A stretch of 64,000 nucleotides of DNA, taken from contig NZ_JAJOZU010000006.1 in assembly GCF_022419205.1 (NCBI RefSeq), positions 31,475 to 95,474 of the forward strand. The letters are read 5' to 3'. Shown piece by piece: positions 19,493 to 28,653 of the stretch; the stretch's first letter is position 1; each line of letters opens with the position of its first letter. The notes under the pieces were generated by a model that ran no database searches, was not told where the DNA came from, and saw only the letters and a list, made by a program, of their open reading frames with translations. The position numbers were made by a program, and so were the translations under genes. The DNA is from Thermomonas alba (GTDB lineage: Bacteria; Pseudomonadota; Gammaproteobacteria; Xanthomonadales; Xanthomonadaceae).

Positions 19493-21379
19493 ATGACCGA
19501 CTGGTCCTCCGACCTCGCCCGCAAGACCTATTCGATCCCGCATTGGGCGGACGGCTATTTCGACGTCGATCCCAGTGGTCGCATCGTGGTGCGCCCGCGT
19601 GGGGGGCGGGGTCCGGTCATCGCGCTGCCGGAGGTGGTGGACGCCTCGCTGGCGCAGGGCGGCCATCTTCCGGTGCTGGTGCGCTTCCCCGACATTCTCG
19701 GGGATCGCCTCGCCAAACTGCAGGCGGCGTTCGCGCAGGCCCAGCAGGATTGGGACTACGCCGGCGGCTACACCGCGGTGTATCCGATCAAGGTCAACCA
19801 GCATGCCGGCGTGGCGGGCACTCTGGCCGCGCATCACGGCGAGGGCTTCGGGCTGGAGGCCGGCAGCAAGCCGGAGCTGATGGCGGTGCTGGCGCTGAGC
19901 AGGCCTGGCGGGTTGATCGTCTGCAACGGCTACAAGGACCGCGAATACATCCGGCTGGCGCTGATCGGGCGCAAGCTGGGGCTGGAGACCTTCATCGTCA
20001 TCGAGAAGCCTTCCGAGCTGAAGGTGGCGCTGGAGGAAGCGGCCGCGCTGGGCGTGCAGCCGGGCCTGGGCGTGCGCATGCGGCTGGCGTCGCTGGGCGC
20101 CGGCAAGTGGCAGAACAGCGGCGGCGACAAGGCCAAGTTCGGGCTGGATCCGCGCCAGCTGCTGACCCTGTGGAAGGAGCTGCGCGATGCCGGCATGGGC
20201 GACTGCCTGCAGCTGCTGCATTTCCACATGGGCAGCCAGATCAGCAACGTGCGCGACATTGCCGCCGGCATGCGCGAGGCCACCCGCTATTTCGTCGAGC
20301 TCTCGCGCCTGGGCGCGACCATCCGCTACGTGGATGTCGGCGGCGGCCTCGGCATCGACTACGAGGGCACCCGCTCACGCTCGTTCAACTCGGTCAACTA
20401 CGGCATCCACCACTACGCCTCCAGCATCGTGCAGCCGCTGGCGGAGGCCTGTCGCGCCGAGGGGCTTCCGCCACCGCGCATCATCACCGAATGCGGACGC
20501 GCGATGACCGCCCACCACGCGGTGCTGGTCGCCAACGTCAGCGAGGTGGAGCGCGCACCGGAAGGCCGCGTGCCGGAGCCGCATGCCGACGAGTCCAGCC
20601 CGGTGCGCCAGCTGCGCGAACTGCATGCGGAGATGGCCCAGCGCCCGGCGGTCGAGGTCTTCCACGAGGCCAGCCAGGCGCACGCCGATGGGCTGAGCCT
20701 GTTTGCGCTGGGCCAGCTGGACCTGGTCCAGCGCGCGCGCATCGACGATCTGTTCTACGCCATCGCGCACGCGGTGAAGGCGCGCCTGAGCTATGACGAG
20801 AAGAGCCACCGCGACCTGCTGGACGAGCTCAACGAACGGCTGGTGGACAAGTACTTCGTCAACTTCAGCGTGTTCGAGTCGATGCCCGACGTGTGGGCGA
20901 TCGACCAGGTGTTCCCGATCGTGCCGATCGAGCGCCTCAACGAAGCGCCGACCCGGCGCGGGGTGATCTGCGACCTCACCTGCGATTCCGATGGCAAGAT
21001 CGACACCTACGTGGAGAACGAGGACCTCGATTCCTCACTGCCGCTGCACGAGCTGCGCAAGGGCGAGAGCTACCGGCTGGGGTTCTTCCTGGTTGGCGCC
21101 TACCAGGAAATCCTGGGCGATATCCATAACCTGTTCGGCGACACTGATGCCATCGAGGTGCGCTGCGAGGGCGATGGGTTTGCGATCACGCGGCAGCGCC
21201 GCGGCGATACCACCGACGTGATGCTGGACTACGTGGGCTACAAGCTCGCCGACCTGCGCCGCGAATACGCCGCGAAGGTGGACGCGGCGAACCTGCCAGC
21301 GGCCGAGAGCGAAGCGCTGAAGGCGGCGCTGGAAGCCGGTCTGACTGCCTACACCTACCTCGACGACACGCCGCAGTGA
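19493..21379 (+). CDS. speA: Biosynthetic arginine decarboxylase
   Basis: PLP enzyme of fold III making agmatine from arginine, the first step to putrescine. 628 residues, the normal SpeA length. Seen: PLP-lysine segment YTAVYPIKVNQH, LEAGSKPELM, LLHFHMGSQI, YVDVGGGLGIDYEG and the C-terminal CDLTCDSDGKID with the active-site Cys. The start at 19493 matches the family N terminus (MTDWSSDLARKTYSI) and is preceded by a TAGAAT -10. The five-hairpin mobile element begins 28 bp after the stop. Confidence 0.96.
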   Translation: MTDWSSDLARKTYSIPHWADGYFDVDPSGRIVVRPRGGRGPVIALPEVVDASLAQGGHLPVLVRFPDILGDRLAKLQAAFAQAQQDWDYAGGYTAVYPIKVNQHAGVAGTLAAHHGEGFGLEAGSKPELMAVLALSRPGGLIVCNGYKDREYIRLALIGRKLGLETFIVIEKPSELKVALEEAAALGVQPGLGVRMRLASLGAGKWQNSGGDKAKFGLDPRQLLTLWKELRDAGMGDCLQLLHFHMGSQISNVRDIAAGMREATRYFVELSRLGATIRYVDVGGGLGIDYEGTRSRSFNSVNYGIHHYASSIVQPLAEACRAEGLPPPRIITECGRAMTAHHAVLVANVSEVERAPEGRVPEPHADESSPVRQLRELHAEMAQRPAVEVFHEASQAHADGLSLFALGQLDLVQRARIDDLFYAIAHAVKARLSYDEKSHRDLLDELNERLVDKYFVNFSVFESMPDVWAIDQVFPIVPIERLNEAPTRRGVICDLTCDSDGKIDTYVENEDLDSSLPLHELRKGESYRLGFFLVGAYQEILGDIHNLFGDTDAIEVRCEGDGFAITRQRRGDTTDVMLDYVGYKLADLRREYAAKVDAANLPAAESEALKAALEAGLTAYTYLDDTPQ

Positions 21380-21406
21380 GCGCCGCCGCGGCGGCTGAGC
21401 CCCCGG

Positions 21407-21557
21407 GGAAGGTCTGGGCAACGCCATCCGGGCGTTGTCAGCCGCGCCGGGTCCGGTGCAGGCCCGGACTCGGCGCCCACGCATCAATCACTTGTGCGAT
21501 TGATGCGTGGCCGGCCCTCCATGGCCGGCAGGAACCTCTGATTTGATCAGAGGTTCC
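21407..21557. mobile_element. Five-hairpin MITE-like element, copy 2 (opposite orientation to copy 1)
   Basis: A 151-bp element that is the reverse complement of the copy at 13883-14034, roughly 90% identical by eye. Most differences fall in loops or keep pairing. All five hairpins are kept, including GGAACCTCTG/CAGAGGTTCC at the right end and CAACGCC/GGCGTTG at the left. The right flank is CTAG (21558-21561) but the left flank is CCGG, so the target duplication is degraded or the insertion is older. It sits between convergent speA and the SDR gene, whose TAG stop lies in the right-flank CTAG. Confidence 0.78.
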
Positions 21558-22319
21558 CTAGGGCGAGCGGTGGACCTGGAAGCCGGCGAACGATTGCGAG
21601 GTCGGCATCAGTTCGAGCCGGTTGACGTTGAGGTGCGGCGGCAGGCTGGCGACCCAGAAGATCGCCTCGGCGATGTCCTCGGCGGTCATTGGGTGGGCGC
21701 CGGCGTAGAGCTTGTCCGAGGCGGCCTGGTCGCCGTGGGTGCGGACCACGGTGAACTCGGTTTCGGCCATGCCCGGTTCGATGCTGGTGACGCGCACGCC
21801 GGTGCCGTGCAGGTCGCAGCGCAGGCCCAGCGAGAACTGGCTGACGAAGGCCTTGGTGCCGCCGTACACGTTGCCGCCGGTATAGGGGTAGGTGCCTGCC
21901 ACCGAGCTGATGTTGATGATCGCGCCCTCGCGCGCGATGAGCGTGGGCAGCAGCGCGTGGGTCAACGTCACCAGCGCGGTGACGTTGGTGTCGATCATGG
22001 TGTTCCAGTCGGACAGCAGGGCCTCCTGCGCGGGCTTGGTGCCAAGCGCCAGGCCGGCGTTGTTCACCAGCAGGTCGATCCCGCGGAAGCGCTCCGGCAG
22101 CGCGTCCAGCGCGGCGCACATCGCGGCTTCGTCGCGGATGTCGAAGCAGGCCGGATGCAGGGCCTCGCCCAACTCCGCGCGCAGGGCATCCAGACGATCG
22201 GCGCGGCGGCCGGTGGCGATCACCTGCCAGCCGGCGGCGACGAACCGGCGCGCGCTGGCGCGGCCGAAACCCGCGGTGGCGCCGGTGATCAGGGCAGTGC
22301 GAGCAGTTGGCATGTGCAT
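21558..22319 (-). CDS. SDR family NAD(P)-dependent oxidoreductase (YdfG-like)
   Basis: A 253-residue short-chain dehydrogenase. Rossmann motif TGATAGFGRASA, NNAG (NNAGLALG), catalytic Ser in INISSVAG and YGGTKAF (YxxxK) are present. The C terminus MPTSQSFAGFQVHR matches YdfG, an NADP-dependent 3-hydroxy acid/serine dehydrogenase, so the protein is complete although its stop codon lies in the CTAG flank of the mobile element. The first Met (22319) or the third residue, also Met (22313), may be the true start. Substrate is inferred from similarity only. Confidence 0.88.
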   Translation of the reverse strand: MHMPTARTALITGATAGFGRASARRFVAAGWQVIATGRRADRLDALRAELGEALHPACFDIRDEAAMCAALDALPERFRGIDLLVNNAGLALGTKPAQEALLSDWNTMIDTNVTALVTLTHALLPTLIAREGAIINISSVAGTYPYTGGNVYGGTKAFVSQFSLGLRCDLHGTGVRVTSIEPGMAETEFTVVRTHGDQAASDKLYAGAHPMTAEDIAEAIFWVASLPPHLNVNRLELMPTSQSFAGFQVHRSP

Positions 22320-22343
22320 GCGCGGAGAGATGTGGCGGGAGTG

Positions 22344-23105
22344 TCAGTGCAGCTTGACCGCGATCGCGGACAGGCCGCCGTCGGCGAGCTTGGCCTTGGC
22401 GTCGCTGAGTTCGGCGGTGCTGCCATACGGGCCCAGGCGAACCCGGTAAACGGTCTTGTCGCCGATCTGCGCCGACTCCACCCGCGCGTTCAGGCCGAGC
22501 AGGGCGATTCTGGCCTTCAGCGCCTCGGCATCTCCGGAGGCGGCGAACGCGCCGGCCTGCAGGAGATAGCGCGCGCCGTCGGCGGTCGGCTCCACCGCCG
22601 ACGGCGGGGGCGCAGACGCCTTGGCCGGGGAGGGTTCAGGAGATGGCGCGGGGCTGGCGGGCGCATCGCCGAGCGGCGGCGGCAGCACGGTGGCGTCGGC
22701 GGGCTTGGTTTCGGCGTCGCCCTGCTGGCGCGCGCGCGCGGCGGCTTCGGCTTCGGCCTTGGCGCTGGCGGCCAGTTCGGCGTCGCTCATGGCCACCTCG
22801 TGGCCCGGCAGCAGGGTGTAGAAGTCGTACCGGGTTGGCTTGGGCGCGCCGGGGGTGGGCGCAGAGGCATCGGTCGGGGCGGCGTCCGGCGCGATGGCTT
22901 CGCCTTCGCCGTTGACCGCAGCCGGCAGCGCGTTCGGGTTCGGGCGCGGACGGAAGAAGCCGTCGCCGCCGTTGGACTTCAGGTAGCGCGGAACCAGCAG
23001 GACCGCGAGCAGGGTCAGCGCCACCCCGATCAGCAGCCAGGCCCAGCCGGGCAGCCCGTCGCCGCCGCTGCGGCGCGCCTGGGATTTGCCACGCCGTGCC
23101 GCCAT
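22344..23105 (-). CDS. SPOR domain protein (FtsN-like), downstream of argS
   Basis: 253 residues: short basic cytoplasmic N terminus ([14 protein letters not shown]), one transmembrane helix (residues 20-40, GWAWLLIGVALTLLAVLLVP), a Pro/Ala-rich periplasmic linker and a C-terminal SPOR domain (about 175-253, RYLLQAGAFAASGDAEALKA). SPOR domains bind denuded septal peptidoglycan. The argS-SPOR order matches the position of ftsN-like genes in pseudomonads, so a division role is likely. The start at 23105 overlaps the argS stop by one base (TGATG). Confidence 0.85.
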   Translation of the reverse strand: MAARRGKSQARRSGGDGLPGWAWLLIGVALTLLAVLLVPRYLKSNGGDGFFRPRPNPNALPAAVNGEGEAIAPDAAPTDASAPTPGAPKPTRYDFYTLLPGHEVAMSDAELAASAKAEAEAAARARQQGDAETKPADATVLPPPLGDAPASPAPSPEPSPAKASAPPPSAVEPTADGARYLLQAGAFAASGDAEALKARIALLGLNARVESAQIGDKTVYRVRLGPYGSTAELSDAKAKLADGGLSAIAVKLH

Positions 23106-24793
23106 CACATGCGCTCCGGGGCGGATACGCCCAGCAGGTCGAGGCCGTTGGCCAGCACCTGGCGGGTCGCCAGCGCCAGCGCCAGGCGGGCGTCGCGCAG
23201 ATCGGCATCCTCCACCAGCACGGGACTGGCGTGGTACCAGGCGTGGAAGGCCTGCGCCAGCTCGCGCAGGTATTGCGCGATCAGATGCGGTTCCAGCGTC
23301 GCGCCGGCGGTCTCGACGACTTCCGGGAAGCGCGACAGCTCGCGCAGCAACTCCTGCGCCGGCGCATCGTCCAGACGGTCGAGCGCGGCCTGCCCGCGCG
23401 CGGGATCGTGCGCGTGGCCCTTGTCCTCGGCCTGGCGCAGCAGGCTGCAGATGCGGGCATGTGCGTACTGCACGTAGTAGACCGGGTTGTCGTTGGACTG
23501 CGAACGCGCGAGATCGATGTCGAACACCAGCTGCGAATCCGGCTTGCGCGCGATCAGGAACCAGCGGGTGGCATCGCGGCCCACTTCGTCGATCAGGTCG
23601 CGCAGGGTCAGGTAGCTGCCGGCGCGCTTGGACAGCTTTACCTCCTCGCCGCCGCGCATGACCGTCACCATCTGATGCAGCACGTAATCCGGGTAGCCGG
23701 CAGGGATGCCGCAGTCCAGCGCCTGCAGCCCGGCGCGCACGCGCGCCAGCGAGCCGTGGTGGTCGGCGCCGAGCTCGGTGATTGCGCGCTCGTAGCCACG
23801 CTGCCACTTGGACAGGTGGTAGGCCACGTCCGGCACGAAATAGGTGTAAGTGCCATCGGACTTGCGCATCACCCGGTCCTTGTCGTCGCCGAAGGCGGTG
23901 GTGCGCAGCCACAGCGCGCCGCCGTCCTCATAGGTGTAGCCGTTCGCGATCAGGCGCTGCACGGTCTCTTCCACCTTGCCGTCGGCATACAGCGAGGATT
24001 CCAGGAAATACACGTCGAAACTGACGCCGAACGCTGCCAGATCCGCATTTTGCTCGCGCCGCAGGTAGGCCACCGCGAAGCGGCGGATGGCGTCGAGGTC
24101 GTCGGCGTCGTCCTTGCCGGCGACCACGTGGCCCTCCACGTCCACGCGTTCTCCGCGCAGGTAGGCGGCGGCGACATCCGCGATGTAGTCGCCGTTGTAG
24201 GCATCGGCCGGCCAGCCGGGATCACCGGGCGCAAGCCCCTTGGCGCGCGCCTGCACCGAGCGCGCCAGATTCTCGATCTGCACGCCGGCGTCGTTGTAGT
24301 AGAACTCGCGCTTCACGTTCCAGCCATTGGCGGCCAGCACCCGCGCGATGCAGTCGCCGATCGCGCCGGCGCGGCCGTGGCCGACGTGCAGCGGGCCGGT
24401 GGGGTTGGCCGAGACGTATTCGACCCCGACCGTGCGCCCGCCGCCGCTGGTGTTGTGGCCGAAGCGCATGCCGGCGGCGTGGATGGCACGCACCTGCTGC
24501 TGCCACGCGCCAGGGGTCAGGTGAAAGTTGATGAAGCCAGGTCCGGCGATCTCGACTTTGGCGATGGCGTCCGAGGGCGGCAGCGCCGCGACCAGCTGCT
24601 GCGCCAGCGCGCGCGGATTGGTCTTGGCCGCCTTGGCCAGCAGCATCGCGACGTTGGTGGAGAAATCGCCGTGCGCGCGCTCCTTCGGACGTTCGATCAC
24701 GAAGTCGGGGGCAGCGAGGTCGGTCGGCAGGCTGCCGGCGGAACGCAGGGCGGTCAGGCCCTGGTCGATCAGGGCGCGGAGCTGGGCTTTCAC
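23105..24793 (-). CDS. argS: Arginyl-tRNA synthetase
   Basis: Class I synthetase charging tRNA-Arg. 562 residues, the expected length. Seen: HIGH-type motif [21 protein letters not shown]-equivalent [14 protein letters not shown]-terminal Add-1 domain and the C-terminal DALR anticodon-binding domain ([14 protein letters not shown] onward). Followed directly by the SPOR gene with a one-base overlap. Confidence 0.96.
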   Translation of the reverse strand: MKAQLRALIDQGLTALRSAGSLPTDLAAPDFVIERPKERAHGDFSTNVAMLLAKAAKTNPRALAQQLVAALPPSDAIAKVEIAGPGFINFHLTPGAWQQQVRAIHAAGMRFGHNTSGGGRTVGVEYVSANPTGPLHVGHGRAGAIGDCIARVLAANGWNVKREFYYNDAGVQIENLARSVQARAKGLAPGDPGWPADAYNGDYIADVAAAYLRGERVDVEGHVVAGKDDADDLDAIRRFAVAYLRREQNADLAAFGVSFDVYFLESSLYADGKVEETVQRLIANGYTYEDGGALWLRTTAFGDDKDRVMRKSDGTYTYFVPDVAYHLSKWQRGYERAITELGADHHGSLARVRAGLQALDCGIPAGYPDYVLHQMVTVMRGGEEVKLSKRAGSYLTLRDLIDEVGRDATRWFLIARKPDSQLVFDIDLARSQSNDNPVYYVQYAHARICSLLRQAEDKGHAHDPARGQAALDRLDDAPAQELLRELSRFPEVVETAGATLEPHLIAQYLRELAQAFHAWYHASPVLVEDADLRDARLALALATRQVLANGLDLLGVSAPERM

Positions 24794-24918
24794 AGGGCTG
24801 GGGGGTTGCCAATACGAGGCCGTGCATTGTACGTCGCAATCCGGTTGGGTCGAAGCAGGCCGCGGGGCAGCGGTGGGTGCGAGAATGGGTGCCTTACGTT
24901 TGCCGGATCTTCAACTCA

Positions 24919-25704
24919 ATGTCGGCCGTCACCAGTTTTCCGCCGCCCCGGATCGCGCTGCCGGCGCTCGATCAGGCCTTGCGCGAGCGCGGCTATGCCG
25001 TGCTGGGCGCGGACGACGTGGCGGCGCTGGCGGGCGTGCCGCTGGCCGCGTTGCAGGCGCTGGCCCCCGGCTGGGACGACCTGCCGGCGGACGAGTACCT
25101 CAAGGATGGTGGCCGCTATCGCTACCGCCGGCACGGCTCGTTCGTGGTCGAGGCCGGGCAGTTGCGCCCAGTCCCGCATCGCGCGCACTGGCAGCCGCGC
25201 GAGTACAACGCCCTGCATGGCGGCATGCGCCGCTGGTTCGCGCCGCTGGACCCGGCCACCGTGGCCGCCCCGGGCTTCGCGCCGCTGGTGCTGGGGCTGG
25301 CCGCCGTCTGCAGCCGCCAGCGCCCGGCGGTGCCATGCTGGTATGTCGAGGCGCACCAGTTCCGGATCGACACCTGCGGCGGCATCGGTCGCCCCACTCC
25401 GGAAGGCGCGCATCGCGACGGGGTGGATTTCGTCGCGGTGCTGCTGGTGGCGCGGCAGGCGATCAAAGGCGGCGAGACGCGGGTATTCGCCGCCGACGGA
25501 CCAGACGGCCAGCGCTTCACCCTGGCCGAGCCGTGGTCGCTGCTGCTGCTGGACGATGCGCGGGTGATTCATGAGACGACTCCCATCCAGCCCGCGATCG
25601 AAGGCCGGGACGGCCACCGCGACACCCTGGTGCTGACCTTCCGCAGTGCCGGCTTTCTGGGCGACGACGATTACAATTGCAACCAATCCCACCCGGCAGC
25701 ATGA
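24919..25704 (+). CDS. 2OG-Fe(II) dioxygenase family protein (PF10014-like)
   Basis: 261 residues. An HxD pair (EGAHRDGVDFV) and a distal His (DDARVIHETTPI) give the iron-binding facial triad, and a C-terminal RDTLVLTFR supplies the 2-oxoglutarate-binding Arg region. The pattern fits the 2OG-Fe dioxygenase family that includes bacterial free-amino-acid hydroxylases. The start at 24919 (MSAVTSF) has no clear Shine-Dalgarno; the frame opens 42 bases earlier. It ends 7 bp before the fumarylacetoacetate hydrolase gene, suggesting a link to amino-acid catabolism. Substrate unknown. Confidence 0.75.
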   Translation: MSAVTSFPPPRIALPALDQALRERGYAVLGADDVAALAGVPLAALQALAPGWDDLPADEYLKDGGRYRYRRHGSFVVEAGQLRPVPHRAHWQPREYNALHGGMRRWFAPLDPATVAAPGFAPLVLGLAAVCSRQRPAVPCWYVEAHQFRIDTCGGIGRPTPEGAHRDGVDFVAVLLVARQAIKGGETRVFAADGPDGQRFTLAEPWSLLLLDDARVIHETTPIQPAIEGRDGHRDTLVLTFRSAGFLGDDDYNCNQSHPAA

Positions 25705-25711
25705 GGTCGCA

Positions 25712-26701
25712 ATGAAACTGGGCTCTCTCAAGGAAGGCGGGCGCGACGGCACCCTGGTCGTGGTCTCGCGCGATCTGACCCGCGCGGTGCGCGCCGACGG
25801 CATCGCGCCGACCCTGCAGCGCGCGCTGGACGATTGGCAGCAGGCCGCGCCGCGCCTGAACGCGCTGGCCGAGGCGCTGGAGGCCGGGCCGGTCGCCGGT
25901 GAGTTCGCGCTCGACATGCAGGCGCTGGCGGCGCCGCTGCCGCGTGCCTACGAGTTCGTCGATGGCAGCGCCTATCTGCCGCACGTGGAGCGCGTGCGCC
26001 GCGCGCGCGGGGCGCAGGTGCCGGAGAGCTTTTACGTCGATCCGCTGATGTACCAGGCCACCAGCGCCGGGTTCTACGGCCCGCGCGATCCGGTGCTGGT
26101 GGCCAGCGAGGACTACGGCATCGACCTCGAGGCCGAAGTAGTGGTGGTGACCGACGACGTGCCGATGGGGGTCAGCCCGGCGCAGGCCGCCGCGCATATC
26201 CAGCTGATCGGCCTGGTCAACGACGTCTCGCTGCGCAACCTGATCCCGGACGAGCTGGCCAAGGGCTTCGGTTTCTTGCAGTCCAAGCCGCGCAGCGCGC
26301 TCAGCCCGGTGCTGGTCACCCCCGACGAGCTGGGGCCGGCCTGGCAAGACAACAAGGTGCATCTGCCGCTGCTGACCCACATCAACGGGCAGTGGTTCGG
26401 CGCCCCGGACGCGGGCGTGGACATGCAGTTCGATTTCGCCCAGCTGGTGGCGCATGCGGCCAAGACCCGCCCGCTGACCGCCGGCACCCTGGTCGGCTCT
26501 GGCACCGTAGCCAACCAGGACACCAGCAAGGGCGCGTCCTGTTTCGCCGAGAAGCGCACGGTGGAAACCCTGGAGCATGGCAAGCCACTGACCCCGTTCC
26601 TGCATTTCGGCGACGTGGTGCGGATCGAGATGCTGGATCGCGATGGCCGCAGCGTGTTTGGGGCGATCGAGCAGCGGATCCAGCAGGCGCCCATCGGCTG
26701 A
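25712..26701 (+). CDS. Fumarylacetoacetate hydrolase family protein
   Basis: 329 residues. Seen: GFYGPRDPV, metal-binding EAEVVVVTDDV, IGLVNDVSLRNLIP, and GSGTVANQDTSKGASCF, typical of the FAH family. With the maleylacetoacetate isomerase gene next door, the likely reaction is fumarylacetoacetate to fumarate plus acetoacetate, the last step of tyrosine/homogentisate breakdown. The start at 25712 (MKLGSLKEGGRDG) is the family start. It lies 7 bp after the dioxygenase gene and 67 bp before maiA. Confidence 0.88.
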   Translation: MKLGSLKEGGRDGTLVVVSRDLTRAVRADGIAPTLQRALDDWQQAAPRLNALAEALEAGPVAGEFALDMQALAAPLPRAYEFVDGSAYLPHVERVRRARGAQVPESFYVDPLMYQATSAGFYGPRDPVLVASEDYGIDLEAEVVVVTDDVPMGVSPAQAAAHIQLIGLVNDVSLRNLIPDELAKGFGFLQSKPRSALSPVLVTPDELGPAWQDNKVHLPLLTHINGQWFGAPDAGVDMQFDFAQLVAHAAKTRPLTAGTLVGSGTVANQDTSKGASCFAEKRTVETLEHGKPLTPFLHFGDVVRIEMLDRDGRSVFGAIEQRIQQAPIG

Positions 26702-26768
26702 AGACGGCAAGCGGCTATAGTGGACGGGCGGCGCGGCGCGCCGGGACGGGCAGCGTGGAGGTGGAGAG

Positions 26769-27434
26769 ATGAGCGAATCCTTGCGGCTGTATTCCTACTG
26801 GCGCTCCAGCGCCGCCTATCGGGTGCGGATCGGGCTCAATCTGAAAGGGCTGGCGTATGACACCGTGCCGGTCCACCTGGTGCTCGATGGCGGCCAGCAG
26901 CATTCCGAGCACTACCGCGCGATCAACCCGCAGGCGCTGGTGCCCACCCTGTTCCATGGCCAGCGCCGCCTGACCCAGTCGCTGGCAATCCTCGAATACC
27001 TCGATGAGGTATGGCCGGAGCCGGCGCTGCTGCCGGCCACCGCGCGCGAGCGCCAGCGCGTGCGCGCACTGGCGATGTTGGTGGCCTGCGACATCCACCC
27101 CCTCAACAACCTGCGCGTGCTGCAGTATCTGGATCGCGAGTGGGGCGTGCCGCAGCCGGAGCGCGACGGTTGGGTGCGGCACTGGATCGAAGAAGGCTTC
27201 CGCGCGCTCGAGGCGCACCTGGCCGACCACCCTTCCACCGGCGATTTCTGCGAAGGCGAAATGCCGACCCTGGCCGACTGCTGCCTGATCCCGCAGGTGT
27301 ACAACGCGCGCCGGTTCGGGGTCGATCTGACCCCGTACCCGACCATTCGCCGGATCGAGGCCGCCTGCCTGGCCTTGCCGGCATTCGATGCGGCCCGCCC
27401 CGAACGTCAGCCGGACGCGCCAGCACCCGGCTGA
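26769..27434 (+). CDS. maiA: Maleylacetoacetate isomerase (zeta-class GST)
   Basis: 221 residues. The N-terminal thioredoxin fold has YWRSSAAYRVRIGLNLKGL, the bacterial variant of the zeta SSC motif, and PTLFHGQRRLTQSLAILEYL (glutathione-binding). The C-terminal helical domain has ACDIHPLNNLRVLQYL. It isomerises maleylacetoacetate to fumarylacetoacetate using glutathione. GGAGGTGGAG precedes the ATG, and a TATAGT -10-like hexamer stands at 26716-26721. Forms a catabolic unit with the FAH gene just upstream. Confidence 0.92.
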   Translation: MSESLRLYSYWRSSAAYRVRIGLNLKGLAYDTVPVHLVLDGGQQHSEHYRAINPQALVPTLFHGQRRLTQSLAILEYLDEVWPEPALLPATARERQRVRALAMLVACDIHPLNNLRVLQYLDREWGVPQPERDGWVRHWIEEGFRALEAHLADHPSTGDFCEGEMPTLADCCLIPQVYNARRFGVDLTPYPTIRRIEAACLALPAFDAARPERQPDAPAPG

Positions 27435-27458
27435 GCCGCGCGGGCGCCGTGGCGCGCG

Positions 27459-28565
27459 TCAGTGCGTGCCGAACACGTCGGCGTAGGGGTCGTGCTCGCC
27501 GCTGGCGCCTTCCGAGAGCCGGAACTTCAGGGCCAGACCGTCGCGCGAGTCTGCCGCTCTGAGCGCCTCTTCCATCTCGATCCTGCCTTCCTTGTACAGC
27601 CGGAACAGGCACTGGTCGAAGCTGTGCATGCCTTCCTGCAGCGAATTTTCCATCGCGGCCTTGATTTCGTGCACCTGGCCGCGACGCAGCAGATCGCGGA
27701 TCAGCGGCGTGTTGATCAGCACTTCGGTGGCCGGCAGGCGGCGACCGTCCACGCCCAGCACCAGGCGCTGGCTGATGACCGCCTTCAGATTCAGCGCGAG
27801 GTTCATCAGCACGTTCTTGTGTGCGCCCTCGGGAAAGAAGTTGAGGATGCGCTCGATGGTCTGGTCGGCATTGTTGGAGTGCAGCGTGGCCAGGCAGATG
27901 TGGCCGGTCTCGGCGAACGCGATCGCCGCGTCCATCGTCTCGGCATCACGGATCTCGCCGATCAGGATCACGTCCGGGGCCTCGCGCATCGCGTTCTTCA
28001 GCGCGGCGTGGAAGCTGTGGGTATCCAGGCCGACTTCGCGCTGGTTGACGACCGACAGCTTGTGCCGGTGCAGGTATTCGATCGGGTCCTCGATGGTGAG
28101 GATGTGGCCGGTGGTGGTGCTGTTGCGATGGTCGATCATCGACGCCAGCGTGGTGGACTTGCCGGAGCCGGTGGAGCCGACGATCAGCACCAGCCCGCGC
28201 GGAGCCATGATGATGTCTTTCAGCACCGATGGCAGCTGCAGCTCCTCGATCGTGGGGATCTCGCTGCGGATCGCGCGGATCACCAGCCCGACCTCGCCGC
28301 GCTGCTGGAACACGTTGACGCGGAAGCGCCCGCAGCCAGGCACCGAGATCGCCATGTTCAGTTCTTTCTCGCGTTCGAACTCGGCGATCTGGGTGGCGTC
28401 CATCAGGCCGTAGGCGATGTCGCGGCATTCGCCCGGACCCAAGTGGGCCTCGCTGACGGGATGCAGCATGCCCTCGATCTTGATGTTGATCGGCGCGCCG
28501 GTGGACAGAAACATGTCCGAGGCGTTTTTCTCCGCCATCAGCTTGAAATAGTGGCTGATATCCAT
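27459..28565 (-). CDS. PilT/PilU family type IV pilus retraction ATPase
   Basis: 368 residues. The N-terminal PAS-like domain begins MDISHYFKLMAEKNASDMF. The ATPase core has Walker A VGSTGSGKSTT, Asp box TIEDPIEYLH, Walker B VILIGEIRD and the His box ATLHSNNADQTIERIL. These hexameric ATPases depolymerise type IV pili for twitching and DNA uptake. Start and C-terminal tail are closer to PilU-like paralogs than to canonical PilT, and no pilT neighbour is present, so the exact paralog is open. Divergent from the OmpA-lipoprotein gene. Confidence 0.88.
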   Translation of the reverse strand: MDISHYFKLMAEKNASDMFLSTGAPINIKIEGMLHPVSEAHLGPGECRDIAYGLMDATQIAEFEREKELNMAISVPGCGRFRVNVFQQRGEVGLVIRAIRSEIPTIEELQLPSVLKDIIMAPRGLVLIVGSTGSGKSTTLASMIDHRNSTTTGHILTIEDPIEYLHRHKLSVVNQREVGLDTHSFHAALKNAMREAPDVILIGEIRDAETMDAAIAFAETGHICLATLHSNNADQTIERILNFFPEGAHKNVLMNLALNLKAVISQRLVLGVDGRRLPATEVLINTPLIRDLLRRGQVHEIKAAMENSLQEGMHSFDQCLFRLYKEGRIEMEEALRAADSRDGLALKFRLSEGASGEHDPYADVFGTH

Positions 28566-28653
28566 GGGTTCCCTCACGCTGTGCATGGGCGTTGCATCAC
28601 GAGCGATGCCTTCCCACAATGCCCGCGACCGCCCCTGTACAGCCGCGACCGAC

